This document shows positions 1-7,744 of a stretch of DNA of 32,078 nucleotides, piece after piece. The notes beneath the pieces were generated by a model. The model did not search any database. It was not told where the DNA came from and worked only from the letters and a program-made list of their open reading frames with translations. A program made the position numbers and the translations under genes. How positions within the stretch are numbered: the first letter of the stretch is position 1; each line of letters begins with the position of its first letter. This DNA is from Mycobacterium angelicum (GTDB lineage: Bacteria > Actinomycetota > Actinomycetes > Mycobacteriales > Mycobacteriaceae), in contig NZ_MVHE01000061.1 in the NCBI RefSeq assembly GCF_002086155.1, positions 1-32,078 of the forward strand, given 5' to 3'.

Positions 1-2237
1 GCACCGGAGGGATGGGTGGGTCTGCCGGCGGCCAGACTGGCGGGATGGGCGGCAACGGCGGGGCCGGAGGGGCCGCGGGCGCCGGCGGTGCAGACCCCGC
101 CGGCGGTGTGGCGGGCACAGCCGGAACCGGCGGGGCCGGCGGCACCGGCGGCAGAGGCGGCGACGCCGTGATCATCACACCCGACGGCAATGGCTTGGAC
201 GGCGGCGCCGGGGGCGCCGGCGGCGCCGGCGGCCACGGTGTCGGCACGGGCAGCGGCGGCGTTGGCGGAAACGGCGGGGCTGGGGGCGCCGGAACGCGTG
301 GCGCCGATGCGCAGGGTGGTTCTGTCGGTTTCAACGGCGGCAATGGCGGTGCCGGCGGTGACGCCGGTACCGGAGGCCTGGGCGGCGACGGAGTTACCGT
401 TGCCGCAGCGGGCACCGGCGGAACCGGTGGAACCGGCGGCGCGGGCGGCGGCGCATATGCCAGTTATGCGGGCGGCGTTGGTGGGCAAGGCGGTGCCGGC
501 GGAAACGCCGGCACCGGCGGAACCGGCGGCCGCGGCGGCACCGGCGGTGCCGGCGGCACCGGTGGCGACGCCATCGCCGGGTTCGGCTCAGACGGCGGCA
601 GCGGCGGAACGGGTGGCGCCGGCGGCGACGGCGGCAATGCCGGCGCCGGCGGCACCAATGGCAGCGGCGGCACCAATGGCAGCGGCGGTGCCGGCGGTGC
701 CGGCGGCACCGGCGGAACCGGCGTCGACGGCTCCAACGGGAACGTGAACCACCACCCCGGTAGCGACGGCGGCACCGGCGGGGCCGGCGGCACCGGCGGT
801 GCGGGCGGTCATATCGGATCCGGCGGGACGGGCGGCACTGCGGGTACCGGCGGCACCGGGGGCAGTGGCGGTACCGGCGGCAACGGCGGCAACGGCGACA
901 GCGGCTTGGACGGCGGGCTCGGCGGGCAAGGTGGGCAAGGCGGTGCCGGCGGCAACACCGACGCCGGCGGCACCAATGGCGCCGGCGGCGCCGGCGGTGC
1001 CGGCGGCAGTGGCGGCAACGGCGGCAACGGCAACAACGGCGTCGGCGGCAACATCAACGGCGCCAACGGCGGCAACGGCGGCAATGCCGGCGCAGGCGGC
1101 AACGGCGGCAACGCCGGCACCGGCGGCAGCGGCGGCAACGGCGGCGCCGGCGGCAGTGGCGGCAGCAACGGTTCCGGGCAGGGCAGCGGCGGCAATGGCG
1201 GCGACGGCGACCTCCCCGACGGCGTCGGCGTGGGCGGCAACGGCGGCAACGGGGGCAACGGCGGTGCCGCCGGAGTGGGCGGCACCGGAGGCGCCGGCGG
1301 CAGCAACGGCAACAGCGGCAACGGCGGCACTGGCGGCAACGGAGGCGCCGGCGGGTACGGCCCCGGGAGTTTCCTATCGACGACCGGCGGCGGAGCCGGC
1401 GGCAACGGCGGCAGCGGGGGTGATGCCCCCGGCGTCGGCGGCAGCGGCGGCGACGGCGGCACCGGCGGCACCGGCGGCGGCGGCGGTAGTCCGGGCAACC
1501 TGTTCGGCTTGTTGGCCACAGGGGGCGCCGGCGGTACCGGCGGGAACGGAGGTGCCGGCTACAACTTCGGCGGTGACGGCGGCGCCGGCGGCACTGGCGG
1601 GACCGCCACACAATTCGGCACCCCTGGCAGCGGCGGGACCGGCGGTAGCGGCGGAGACGGGTACGCATCGGCCAGCGTTGGGGGCGCGGGCGGGACCGGT
1701 GGCAACGGCGGCGCCTCCGGGAAAAGCGCGGCCGGCACCCCCGGCGGCGGCGCTGGCGGCAACGGTGGCAATGGCGGCACCGGCAGCGCCGCAGGCGGTG
1801 CCGGTGGCACCGGCGGCCAAGGCGGCGAAGGTGGGCAAAGCGGCCCAGGCCTGCCGTTCCCGCCCGCCAATGGCACGGGCGGAAGCGGCGGCCAAGGCGG
1901 TAATGGCGGTGCGTCGAGGAACTTCGACGGCGCGGGCGGCGCCGGCGGTACCGGCGGCGCCGGCGGCACCGGCGGCCTCGGCATCTTCAACGATCTCCCG
2001 GGCGGTGCCGGTGGCAGCGGCGGTAGCGGCGGCACCGGTGGAACCGGCGGCAACGGCGCCGGCGACAACGGCGTCGGCGGCCACGGCGGCGCCGGCGGCG
2101 AGGGTGGGACCGGCGGCGACAGCACCGGCGGCAACGGCAGCGACGGCGGACCTGGTAGCAGCGGCATCGCGCCTAGAGGCGCTAACGGCGGAGCCGGCGG
2201 TAGCGGCGGAGGAGGTGGCGCCGGCGGGCCGGCCTGA
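1..2237 (+). CDS. PE_PGRS family protein, C-terminal PGRS part (5' end outside window)
   Basis: The frame is open from the first base and ends in TGA at 2235-2237. It encodes about 744 residues made almost wholly of Gly-Gly-Ala and Gly-Gly-Asn/Thr/Ser triplets (GGAGG, GGNGG, GGTGG), the signature of the PGRS domain of mycobacterial PE_PGRS proteins. The PE domain, which directs ESX-5 export in this family, must lie upstream of the window, so the first internal ATG at 12 is not a start. Short non-glycine interruptions occur, for example near 750 (NVNHH), 1370 (FLSTT), 1500 (NLFGLLA) and 1850 (LPFPPAN). The protein ends in the PGRS domain with no extra C-terminal domain. Many long open frames on both strands here are artefacts of the repeated GGC codons. 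Members of the family are surface-exposed or secreted; the role of this one is unknown. Confidence 0.9.
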   Translation, partial: TGGMGGSAGGQTGGMGGNGGAGGAAGAGGADPAGGVAGTAGTGGAGGTGGRGGDAVIITPDGNGLDGGAGGAGGAGGHGVGTGSGGVGGNGGAGGAGTRGADAQGGSVGFNGGNGGAGGDAGTGGLGGDGVTVAAAGTGGTGGTGGAGGGAYASYAGGVGGQGGAGGNAGTGGTGGRGGTGGAGGTGGDAIAGFGSDGGSGGTGGAGGDGGNAGAGGTNGSGGTNGSGGAGGAGGTGGTGVDGSNGNVNHHPGSDGGTGGAGGTGGAGGHIGSGGTGGTAGTGGTGGSGGTGGNGGNGDSGLDGGLGGQGGQGGAGGNTDAGGTNGAGGAGGAGGSGGNGGNGNNGVGGNINGANGGNGGNAGAGGNGGNAGTGGSGGNGGAGGSGGSNGSGQGSGGNGGDGDLPDGVGVGGNGGNGGNGGAAGVGGTGGAGGSNGNSGNGGTGGNGGAGGYGPGSFLSTTGGGAGGNGGSGGDAPGVGGSGGDGGTGGTGGGGGSPGNLFGLLATGGAGGTGGNGGAGYNFGGDGGAGGTGGTATQFGTPGSGGTGGSGGDGYASASVGGAGGTGGNGGASGKSAAGTPGGGAGGNGGNGGTGSAAGGAGGTGGQGGEGGQSGPGLPFPPANGTGGSGGQGGNGGASRNFDGAGGAGGTGGAGGTGGLGIFNDLPGGAGGSGGSGGTGGTGGNGAGDNGVGGHGGAGGEGGTGGDSTGGNGSDGGPGSSGIAPRGANGGAGGSGGGGGAGGPA

Positions 2238-2276
2238 CAACACTGCCACCGGCACGACCGCGCTCACGAAGACTGT

Positions 2277-2360
2277 TGGTGGCAGGTACAGGATTCGAAC
2301 CTGTGAAGCTTTCGCGACGGATTTACAGTCCGCTCCCATTGGCCGCTCGGGCAACCTGCC
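2277..2360 (-). tRNA. tyrT: tRNA-Tyr (anticodon GTA)
   Basis: Read on the minus strand, the acceptor stem GGCAGGT (2360-2354) pairs with ACCTGCC (2287-2281). These are followed by discriminator A at 2280 and an encoded CCA at 2279-2277. The T arm is ACAGG-TTCGAAT-CCTGT. The anticodon loop CTGTAAA (2328-2322) carries GTA, read from 2326-2324. The long variable arm (about GTCGCGAAAGC) is typical of bacterial class II tRNA-Tyr. The gene converges with the end of the PE_PGRS gene and diverges from the YajQ gene. Confidence 0.95.
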
Positions 2361-2429
2361 GCCTAGCAGGTTACAACGAACGGGTAGACAGTTCACAAAC
2401 GGCTAGCACCAAGGAGGAGGGGCTATCGC

Positions 2430-2921
2430 ATGGCGGACTCATCGTTCGACATCGTCAGCAAGATCGACCGCCAGGAGGTTGACAACGCGCTGAACCAGGC
2501 CGCCAAGGAACTCTCGACACGGTTCGACTTCCGCGGCACCGACACGACGATCGCCTGGAAGGGCGAGGAGGCAGTGGAGCTCGTCTCGTCCACCGAGGAG
2601 CGCGTCAAGGCCGCCGTCGACGTCTTCAAGGAGAAGCTGATCCGCCGCGACATCTCGATGAAGGCCTTCGACGCCGGCGACCCGCAGGCCTCCGGCAAGA
2701 CCTACAAGGTCACCGGCACCCTCAAGCAGGGCATTAGCAGCGAGAACGCCAAGAAGATCACCAAGCTCATCCGCGACGAGGGCCCGAAGACCGTCAAAAC
2801 CCAGATCCAGGGCGACGAGGTCCGCGTCACCAGCAAGAAACGCGACGACCTGCAGGCCGTTCAGGCGCTGCTGCGAGGGGCCGACCTCGACGTCGCACTG
2901 CAGTTCGTGAATTACCGATAG
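2430..2921 (+). CDS. YajQ family cyclic di-GMP/nucleotide-binding protein (Rv0566c-like)
   Basis: The 163-residue product matches the YajQ/DUF520 family over its full usual length. It has the N-terminal block SSFDIVSKIDRQEVDNALNQ, the segment STRFDFRG, and the C-terminal end DLDVALQFVNYR. Some members in other bacteria bind cyclic di-GMP and partner with transcription factors; others bind tRNA or nucleotides. Ligand and role here are not shown by sequence. The protein should be cytosolic, with no signal or membrane segment. A strong Shine-Dalgarno AAGGAGGAGG lies at 2411-2420, about 9 nt before the ATG, so this start is well supported. The monooxygenase gene follows after 11 nt, suggesting one transcript. 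Confidence 0.9.
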   Translation: MADSSFDIVSKIDRQEVDNALNQAAKELSTRFDFRGTDTTIAWKGEEAVELVSSTEERVKAAVDVFKEKLIRRDISMKAFDAGDPQASGKTYKVTGTLKQGISSENAKKITKLIRDEGPKTVKTQIQGDEVRVTSKKRDDLQAVQALLRGADLDVALQFVNYR

Positions 2922-2932
2922 CGAGGTTGGCG

Positions 2933-4426
2933 ATGGCCGTGGCCCCCCATGAAGCAACCGACGTCGACGTCGTCATCGTCGGCGCCGGCATCTCCGGCCT
3001 CGGCGCCGCATTTCGGCTCACCGAGCGCAACCCCAAGCTGACCTACGTCATCCTGGAGCGGCGGGCGCAGATCGGTGGCACCTGGGATCTGTTCCGCTAC
3101 CCGGGTGTGCGATCGGACAGCAGCATCTTCACGCTGAGCTTTCCGTTCGAGCCGTGGACGCGCCAGGAAGGGGTCGCCGACGGCGATCACATCCGCGAGT
3201 ACCTGACCAACACCGCCCGCAAGTACGGGATCGACCAGCACATCCGGTTCAACAGCTACGTGCGCGCAGCCGACTGGGATTCGTCGACCGACACCTGGAC
3301 GGTCAGCGTCGAGCAGGACGGCGGGAACGCCCAAAAGCAGTACCGCGGCCGGTTCGTGTTCTTCGGCAGCGGCTACTACAACTACGACGAGGGCTACACA
3401 CCCGAATTCCCCGGCATCGAGCAGTTCGGCGGGACCCTCATCCATCCGCAGCACTGGCCCGAGGAATTGGACTACACGGGCAAGAAGGTCGTGGTGATCG
3501 GCAGCGGAGCAACCGCGGTCACGCTGATTCCGTCGATGGCAGAACGCGCCGCGAAAGTGACCATGCTGCAACGCTCGCCGACCTATCTCATCTCGGCGTC
3601 CAAGTACAGCAAGGTTGCCGCGGTGAGCCGTAAACTATTGCCGCGCAAAGCTTCTCACTTGGTTATCCGCACCTACAACGCCTTGATGGAGGCGGTGCTC
3701 TGGTTCCTGTCGCGCAAGTTACCGGGGATGATCAAATGGATGCTGCGGCGCAAAGCGGTCAACAGCCTGCCCAAGGGCTATGACGTCGACACCCACTTCA
3801 AGCCCCGCTACAACCCGTGGGACCAGCGGTTGTGCCTGATTCCCGACGCCGATCTCTACAACGCCATCGCCGACGGCCACGCCGACGTCGTCACCGACCA
3901 CATCGACCATTTCGACGCCAAGGGAATCGCGCTCAAGTCCGGCAACCGCCTGGACGCCGACATCATCGTCACCGCCACCGGCCTGCAGTTGCAGGCCCTC
4001 GGCGGCGCCACGATCAGCATCGACGGAGTCGAAATCAATCCCCGGGACCGCTTCGTCTACAAGGCGCACATGCTGGAGGACGTGCCGAATCTGTTCTGGT
4101 GCGTCGGCTACACCAACGCATCCTGGACACTGCGCGCCGACATGACCGCACGGGCGACGGCAAAACTCTTGGAGTTCATGGCAGCTCACGGCTACACCCA
4201 CGCCGCCCCGCACCTGGGTGACCAGCCGATGGCCGAGAAGCCGGCGTGGGACATTCAGGCCGGCTACGTGCGACGGGCGCTGCACGCCCTGCCCAAGTCG
4301 GGCACCAAGCGACCGTGGAATGTCCGGCAGAACTACTTCGCCGACGCCATCGACTACCGGTTCGACCGCATCGAGGAGGCCATGCTGTTCGGCCGCGCTG
4401 CAGACCGGGCACCTTTAGCCGGGTAA
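2933..4426 (+). CDS. Flavin-containing monooxygenase, Baeyer-Villiger type (Rv0565c-like)
   Basis: A 497-residue FAD- and NADPH-dependent monooxygenase. The FAD Rossmann motif GAGISG is at residues 17-22 and the NADPH Rossmann motif GSGATA begins near residue 190. Between them FGGTLIHPQHWP (165-176) fits the type I Baeyer-Villiger fingerprint FxGxxxHxxxWP exactly. Enzymes of this class insert oxygen into ketones or oxidise sulfur; the M. tuberculosis homologue has been linked to thioamide prodrug (ethionamide) activation. The natural substrate is unknown. I chose ATG 2933, preceded by GCGAGG with a 6-nt spacer, over an in-frame TTG at 2927 that lacks such spacing. gpsA follows after 22 nt. 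Confidence 0.9.
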   Translation: MAVAPHEATDVDVVIVGAGISGLGAAFRLTERNPKLTYVILERRAQIGGTWDLFRYPGVRSDSSIFTLSFPFEPWTRQEGVADGDHIREYLTNTARKYGIDQHIRFNSYVRAADWDSSTDTWTVSVEQDGGNAQKQYRGRFVFFGSGYYNYDEGYTPEFPGIEQFGGTLIHPQHWPEELDYTGKKVVVIGSGATAVTLIPSMAERAAKVTMLQRSPTYLISASKYSKVAAVSRKLLPRKASHLVIRTYNALMEAVLWFLSRKLPGMIKWMLRRKAVNSLPKGYDVDTHFKPRYNPWDQRLCLIPDADLYNAIADGHADVVTDHIDHFDAKGIALKSGNRLDADIIVTATGLQLQALGGATISIDGVEINPRDRFVYKAHMLEDVPNLFWCVGYTNASWTLRADMTARATAKLLEFMAAHGYTHAAPHLGDQPMAEKPAWDIQAGYVRRALHALPKSGTKRPWNVRQNYFADAIDYRFDRIEEAMLFGRAADRAPLAG

Positions 4427-4435
4427 TTCTGGGTT

Positions 4436-4441
4436 TACGCT
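4436..4441 (+). promoter_or_regulatory. Candidate -10 element for leaderless gpsA
   Basis: TACGCT fits the mycobacterial -10 consensus TANNNT and ends 7 nt before the gpsA ATG at 4449. Initiation would fall at or next to the start codon. No Shine-Dalgarno precedes this ATG, which agrees with leaderless translation. The site lies in the short gap after the monooxygenase stop, so gpsA may have its own promoter. Confidence 0.45.
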
Positions 4442-4448
4442 GAACCCC

Positions 4449-5474
4449 ATGGCAGCTGAGATGCGTGAACCCAACGTCGTTGTCCTCGGTGGCGGTTCCT
4501 GGGGCACCACCGTTGCGTCCATTTGCGCGCGCCGCGGACCGACGCTGCAATGGGTGCGCTCCGCGGAGACCGCCACCGACATCAACGAAAAGCACCGCAA
4601 CAGCCGCTATCTCGGCAACGAAGTTCTACTCAGCGAGACGCTGCGGGCCACCACCGATTTCGCCGAGGCCGCCAATTGCGCCGACGTCGTGGTGATGGGC
4701 GTGCCCTCGCACGGCTTCCGCGGCGTGCTCACCGAGCTGAGTAAGGAACTGCGGCCGTGGGTGCCGGTGGTCTCCCTGGTCAAGGGGCTCGAGCAGGGCA
4801 CCAATATGCGGATGTCGCAGATCGTCGAGGAGATCCTGCCCGGTCACCCCGCCGGCATCCTGGCCGGACCCAACATCGCCCGCGAGGTGGCTGAGGGCTA
4901 TGCCGCCGCCGCGGTGCTGGCCATGCCCGACCAGCACTTGGCCACCCGGCTGTCGGCGCTGTTTCGCACCCGGCGTTTCCGCGTGTACACCACCGACGAT
5001 GTGATCGGTGTCGAGACGGCGGGCGCCCTCAAGAACGTCTTCGCCATCGCGGTGGGGATGGGCTACTCGCTGGGCATCGGCGAAAACACCCGGGCTCTGG
5101 TCATCGCGCGCGCACTGCGCGAGATGACGAAGATGGGCGTGGCACTGGGCGGCAAGAGCGAAACGTTCCCGGGCTTGGCCGGCCTCGGCGACTTGATCGT
5201 CACCTGCACCAGCCAGCGCAGCCGCAACCGGCACGTCGGCGAACAGCTTGGCGCGGGCAAACCGATCGACGAGATCATCTCATCGATGAATCAAGTCGCC
5301 GAGGGCGTCAAAGCGGCCAGCGTGATCATGGAGTTCGCCAATGAATTCGGTCTGAACATGCCGATCGCCCGCGAGGTTGACGCCGTCATCAACCACGGCT
5401 CAACGGTGGAGCAAGCCTACGAGGGCTTGATCGCCGAGGTACCGGGACACGAGGTTCACGGCTCGGGTTTCTAA
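4449..5474 (+). CDS. gpsA: NAD(P)H-dependent glycerol-3-phosphate dehydrogenase
   Basis: The 341-residue product reduces dihydroxyacetone phosphate to sn-glycerol-3-phosphate, the backbone for phospholipid synthesis, in the cytosol. The N-terminal dinucleotide-binding motif GGGSWGT is at residues 14-20. The family segment GVETAGALKNVFAIAVG carries the catalytic lysine at about residue 195. GENTRALVIARALREM and FPGLAGLGDLIVTC are further GpsA signatures. The length is normal. In M. tuberculosis this orthologue (gpdA1/gpsA, Rv0564c) is directly next to htpX; here a transporter and a HicB-like gene lie between. ATG 4449 is taken as the start because homology begins within a few residues and a -10-like hexamer sits just upstream; ATG 4461 is an in-frame alternative. 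Confidence 0.93.
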   Translation: MAAEMREPNVVVLGGGSWGTTVASICARRGPTLQWVRSAETATDINEKHRNSRYLGNEVLLSETLRATTDFAEAANCADVVVMGVPSHGFRGVLTELSKELRPWVPVVSLVKGLEQGTNMRMSQIVEEILPGHPAGILAGPNIAREVAEGYAAAAVLAMPDQHLATRLSALFRTRRFRVYTTDDVIGVETAGALKNVFAIAVGMGYSLGIGENTRALVIARALREMTKMGVALGGKSETFPGLAGLGDLIVTCTSQRSRNRHVGEQLGAGKPIDEIISSMNQVAEGVKAASVIMEFANEFGLNMPIAREVDAVINHGSTVEQAYEGLIAEVPGHEVHGSGF

Positions 5475-5572
5475 ACGTTAGGCCCGCCACAGTAAAGATT
5501 TGCGTTCGCTATGCACCTTGCGCGTCCGGTTGCCGAGGTGTGCCCGCGCCAATACCTTCGAACAAGTCACTA

Positions 5573-5632
5573 GGCGTTCAAGACCCAGAACAAAGACGTT
5601 CCAGGACGTTCTAGCGAATGATTGTATTCGCT
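5573..5632 (+). promoter_or_regulatory. Phased CGTTCnAG repeats plus inverted repeat upstream of SulP gene
   Basis: The 217-bp gap 5475-5691 is less GC-rich than its surroundings. It contains three related 10-mers in direct orientation: GGCGTTCAAG (5573-5582), GACGTTCCAG (5595-5604) and GACGTTCTAG (5605-5614). Their starts are 22 and 10 bp apart, which places them on one face of the helix. Directly after, AGCGAAT (5613-5619) and ATTCGCT (5626-5632) form a perfect 7-bp inverted repeat with a 6-nt spacer. The arrangement looks like operator DNA for the transporter gene that starts 60 bp later. The regulator is not identifiable from sequence. Confidence 0.45.
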
Positions 5633-5691
5633 TGTGCGCCAATATGTTACGAGTACGTGATACGACGTATACGGGCGGGAGCATCGGACCG

Positions 5692-7215
5692 ATGCAACAA
5701 ATCGAAAAGCTTTATCAGCCATCGCAATTCGATCGATTGCGATCAATCATGCAACACGACTTGCCCGCCTCGCTCGTCGTTTTCCTTGTGGCGCTGCCCT
5801 TGTCACTGGGCATTGCCATCGCCTCGGATGCGCCGGTCCTGGCCGGACTCATCGCCGCTATCGTCGGCGGGATTGTCGGCGGCGCGCTGGGCGGGTCGCC
5901 GCTGCAGGTCAGCGGTCCCGCGGCGGGGCTCACCGTGGTGGTGGCCGATCTGATCGCCGAGTTTGGCTGGGGCATAACCTGTTTCATCACGGTTGCCGCC
6001 GGCGTCATGCAAGTGCTGTTGGGCCTGAGCCGGGTTGCGCGTGCGGCCCTTGCGATCTCACCGGTGGTGGTACACGCCATGTTGGCCGGTATCGGAATCA
6101 CCATCGCGCTTCAGCAAACTCACGTGTTGCTGGGTGGGGAGTCTCATAGCTCGGCCTGGGACAACGTAATTGGGTTGCCGGCGCAGATTCTCGGCGCGCA
6201 CCGGCCCGGACTCATCCTCGGCATGCTCGTGATCGCCATCATGGTTGCCTGGCGCTGGGCGCCGGCCAAGCTGGCCGCTGTTCCCGGGCCGTTGGTGGCG
6301 ATCGTGGTGGTGACGACGATCTCGGTGGTGTTTCCGTTCCAGGTATCCCGGATCACGCTGGACGGGTCGGTCCTGGAAGCGCTGCAGCTGCCGACACTGC
6401 CCCACGGCAATTGGGCGGCCGTCGTCCTGGGGGTTATCACCGTCACGCTGATCACCAGCGTCCAAAGTCTGCTGACCGCAGTAGCCACCGACCGAATGCA
6501 CAACGGACCGCGCACCGAACTCAACCGTGAGCTGATCGGTCAGGGTGCGTCCAACATCGTGTCGGGCGGGATCGGTGGGCTGCCCATCGCGGGTGTGATC
6601 GTGCGCAGCTCGGCCAATATCAAGGCGGGGGCGAAAACCAGCGCTTCGACGATCCTGCATGGTTTTTGGATCCTGCTGTTCGCACTTCCGTTTGCCGGCC
6701 TCATCGAGCAGATCCCCACCGCAGCGCTGGCCGGGTTGCTCATTGTCATCGGGATTCAGTTGCTGCAACCGGCGCACATCGAAACCGCCTTGAAGACAGG
6801 CGATTTGGCCATCTACCTGGTTACCATCGTCGCCGTCGTCTTCCTGAATCTGCTGCACGGCGTCGTGATCGGGCTGGCACTGGCCATCGCGATGACCGGA
6901 TGGCGAGTGATACGAGCCAAGGTGGACGCCGAGCCCGTCGGCGACGAATGGCGGGTGATCGTCGAAGGTGCCTGCACATTCCTCTCGCTGCCCCGGCTCA
7001 CTCGCGAGCTGGCTTCGGTGCCGGAACGCGCCACGGTGACGCTGCACATTGCGGTCAACTACCTCGATCACGCTGCACACCAGGCGATTACGGACTGGCA
7101 GCGGCAGCACCACGCCACCGGCGGCAAGGTTCGCATCAGGGGTGTGCTGGCGAGAGGACACTCGGCTCGCCTGGACGGGTCCGCCGAAGGAAAACGCCCC
7201 GAAGCCGCCGCCTAG
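5692..7215 (+). CDS. SulP family inorganic anion transporter with C-terminal STAS-like domain
   Basis: The 507-residue product is an integral membrane protein. It has about a dozen hydrophobic segments from residue 27 to about 400 and a soluble C-terminal STAS-like region (about 405-490). Family marks include PASLVVFLVALPLSLGIA and LQVSGPAAGLTVVVADLI (residues 71-88), and later SGGIGGLPIAGVIVRSSAN. SulP proteins carry sulfate, bicarbonate or other anions; the substrate here cannot be told. I prefer ATG 5692, preceded by GGGAG (5677-5681) and starting where family homology starts. ATG 5644 is an in-frame alternative, and the longer frame from 5500 reads through the regulatory repeats. The gene is not at this place in M. 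tuberculosis and looks like an insertion between gpsA and htpX. Confidence 0.85.
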   Translation: MQQIEKLYQPSQFDRLRSIMQHDLPASLVVFLVALPLSLGIAIASDAPVLAGLIAAIVGGIVGGALGGSPLQVSGPAAGLTVVVADLIAEFGWGITCFITVAAGVMQVLLGLSRVARAALAISPVVVHAMLAGIGITIALQQTHVLLGGESHSSAWDNVIGLPAQILGAHRPGLILGMLVIAIMVAWRWAPAKLAAVPGPLVAIVVVTTISVVFPFQVSRITLDGSVLEALQLPTLPHGNWAAVVLGVITVTLITSVQSLLTAVATDRMHNGPRTELNRELIGQGASNIVSGGIGGLPIAGVIVRSSANIKAGAKTSASTILHGFWILLFALPFAGLIEQIPTAALAGLLIVIGIQLLQPAHIETALKTGDLAIYLVTIVAVVFLNLLHGVVIGLALAIAMTGWRVIRAKVDAEPVGDEWRVIVEGACTFLSLPRLTRELASVPERATVTLHIAVNYLDHAAHQAITDWQRQHHATGGKVRIRGVLARGHSARLDGSAEGKRPEAAA

Positions 7216-7222
7216 CCGCTCG

Positions 7223-7327
7223 TGCGATATCGCCCGCGATATCGCATTTCAAAAGGCACTCATGGTTGAGACCGGCGCTCCCGGGCAATAGTGCCCTTCA
7301 AAATGAGATATCGCCCGCGATATCGCA
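7223..7327. repeat. 105-bp nested palindromic element between convergent genes
   Basis: Two copies of a 24-bp near-palindrome bound the element, at 7223-7246 and 7304-7327. The left copy has perfect 11-bp arms, TGCGATATCGC and GCGATATCGCA, around CC. The right copy differs only in its third base (TGAGATATCGC). The inner flanks are also inversely related: GCATTTCAAAAGGCACT follows the left copy, and the reverse complement TCATTTTGAAGGGCACT lies before the right one (mostly matching). The whole is therefore a large imperfect inverted repeat built of smaller palindromes. It lies between the SulP stop and the HicB-like stop and could act as a bidirectional terminator or be a MITE-like repeat. No poly-T tract is present. 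Confidence 0.75.
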
Positions 7328-7351
7328 AATCGGTAAGGCTTCCGGCGCGTC

Positions 7352-7708
7352 CTAATCAAAGAGGAACGCACTGAGGCCGCCGCCAAGCGGACGACCGGAG
7401 AGCTTCTGAACCACCAACTGGTTCATCGAGATCTGCTCTTCGGCAGCTTCGATAGCCAACCGCTCATGCAACGCCGGTGAAGTTCTCACGATGAATTTCC
7501 CGCTATACCTTCGTTCGGTCAACGGTTCGGGCGGCTGCAGGTCGCTTTCGGCCAGAGCACGCAAGTGCTCGTCGACGGCATCCGAAGCGGCGGCCAGGGC
7601 CTCCCGCGCGGTCGGCGCCCCTCGCGACAGGAACGGCAACTCGACGCACCTACCGACGTATTGGTGTTCCTCGAGCGACCACTGCACGCGAAAGGTGTAC
7701 CGGTTCAC
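7352..7708 (-). CDS. HicB-like antitoxin (no HicA partner visible)
   Basis: A 118-residue protein with two parts. Residues 1-55 have the HicB_like fold pattern (YTFRVQWSLEEHQYVGRCVE, then PTAREALAAASDAVDEHL). Residues 66-104 (RYSGKFIVRTSPALHERLAI and following) resemble the C-terminal HicB/Arc ribbon-helix-helix DNA-binding segment. HicB proteins neutralise the small mRNA-cleaving toxin HicA and repress their own operon. No HicA-sized frame with a double-stranded-RNA-binding-like sequence fits in the 36 bp upstream or the 136 bp downstream, so this is an orphan or acts as a stand-alone regulator. The start is GTG 7708; the gene is co-directional with htpX, whose stop is 36 bp upstream, and may be read from that transcript. 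Confidence 0.75.
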   Translation of the reverse strand: MNRYTFRVQWSLEEHQYVGRCVELPFLSRGAPTAREALAAASDAVDEHLRALAESDLQPPEPLTERRYSGKFIVRTSPALHERLAIEAAEEQISMNQLVVQKLSGRPLGGGLSAFLFD

Positions 7709-7744
7709 GCGGATTTGATAGCACAGGTGACGTCAACGCGGCAG

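Noticed and set aside
1..2237. Dense short repeats that might look like a CRISPR or satellite array
   Set aside because: No fixed-length repeat and spacer; the repeats are codon-level Gly-Gly-X units of one protein.
190..2406. Long open frames on both strands across the PE_PGRS region (for example 799-2406 + and 809-1519 -)
   Set aside because: They are Pro-, Ala- or Arg-rich shadows of the GGC-rich repeat; the Gly-Gly-Ala frame is the known PGRS pattern.
2361..2429. Promoters for tRNA-Tyr and yajQ
   Set aside because: Several weak TANNNT-like hexamers occur, but none has convincing spacing, so none is called.
7216..7744. Search for a HicA toxin partner
   Set aside because: The 136-bp and 36-bp flanks hold no frame of suitable size or sequence.
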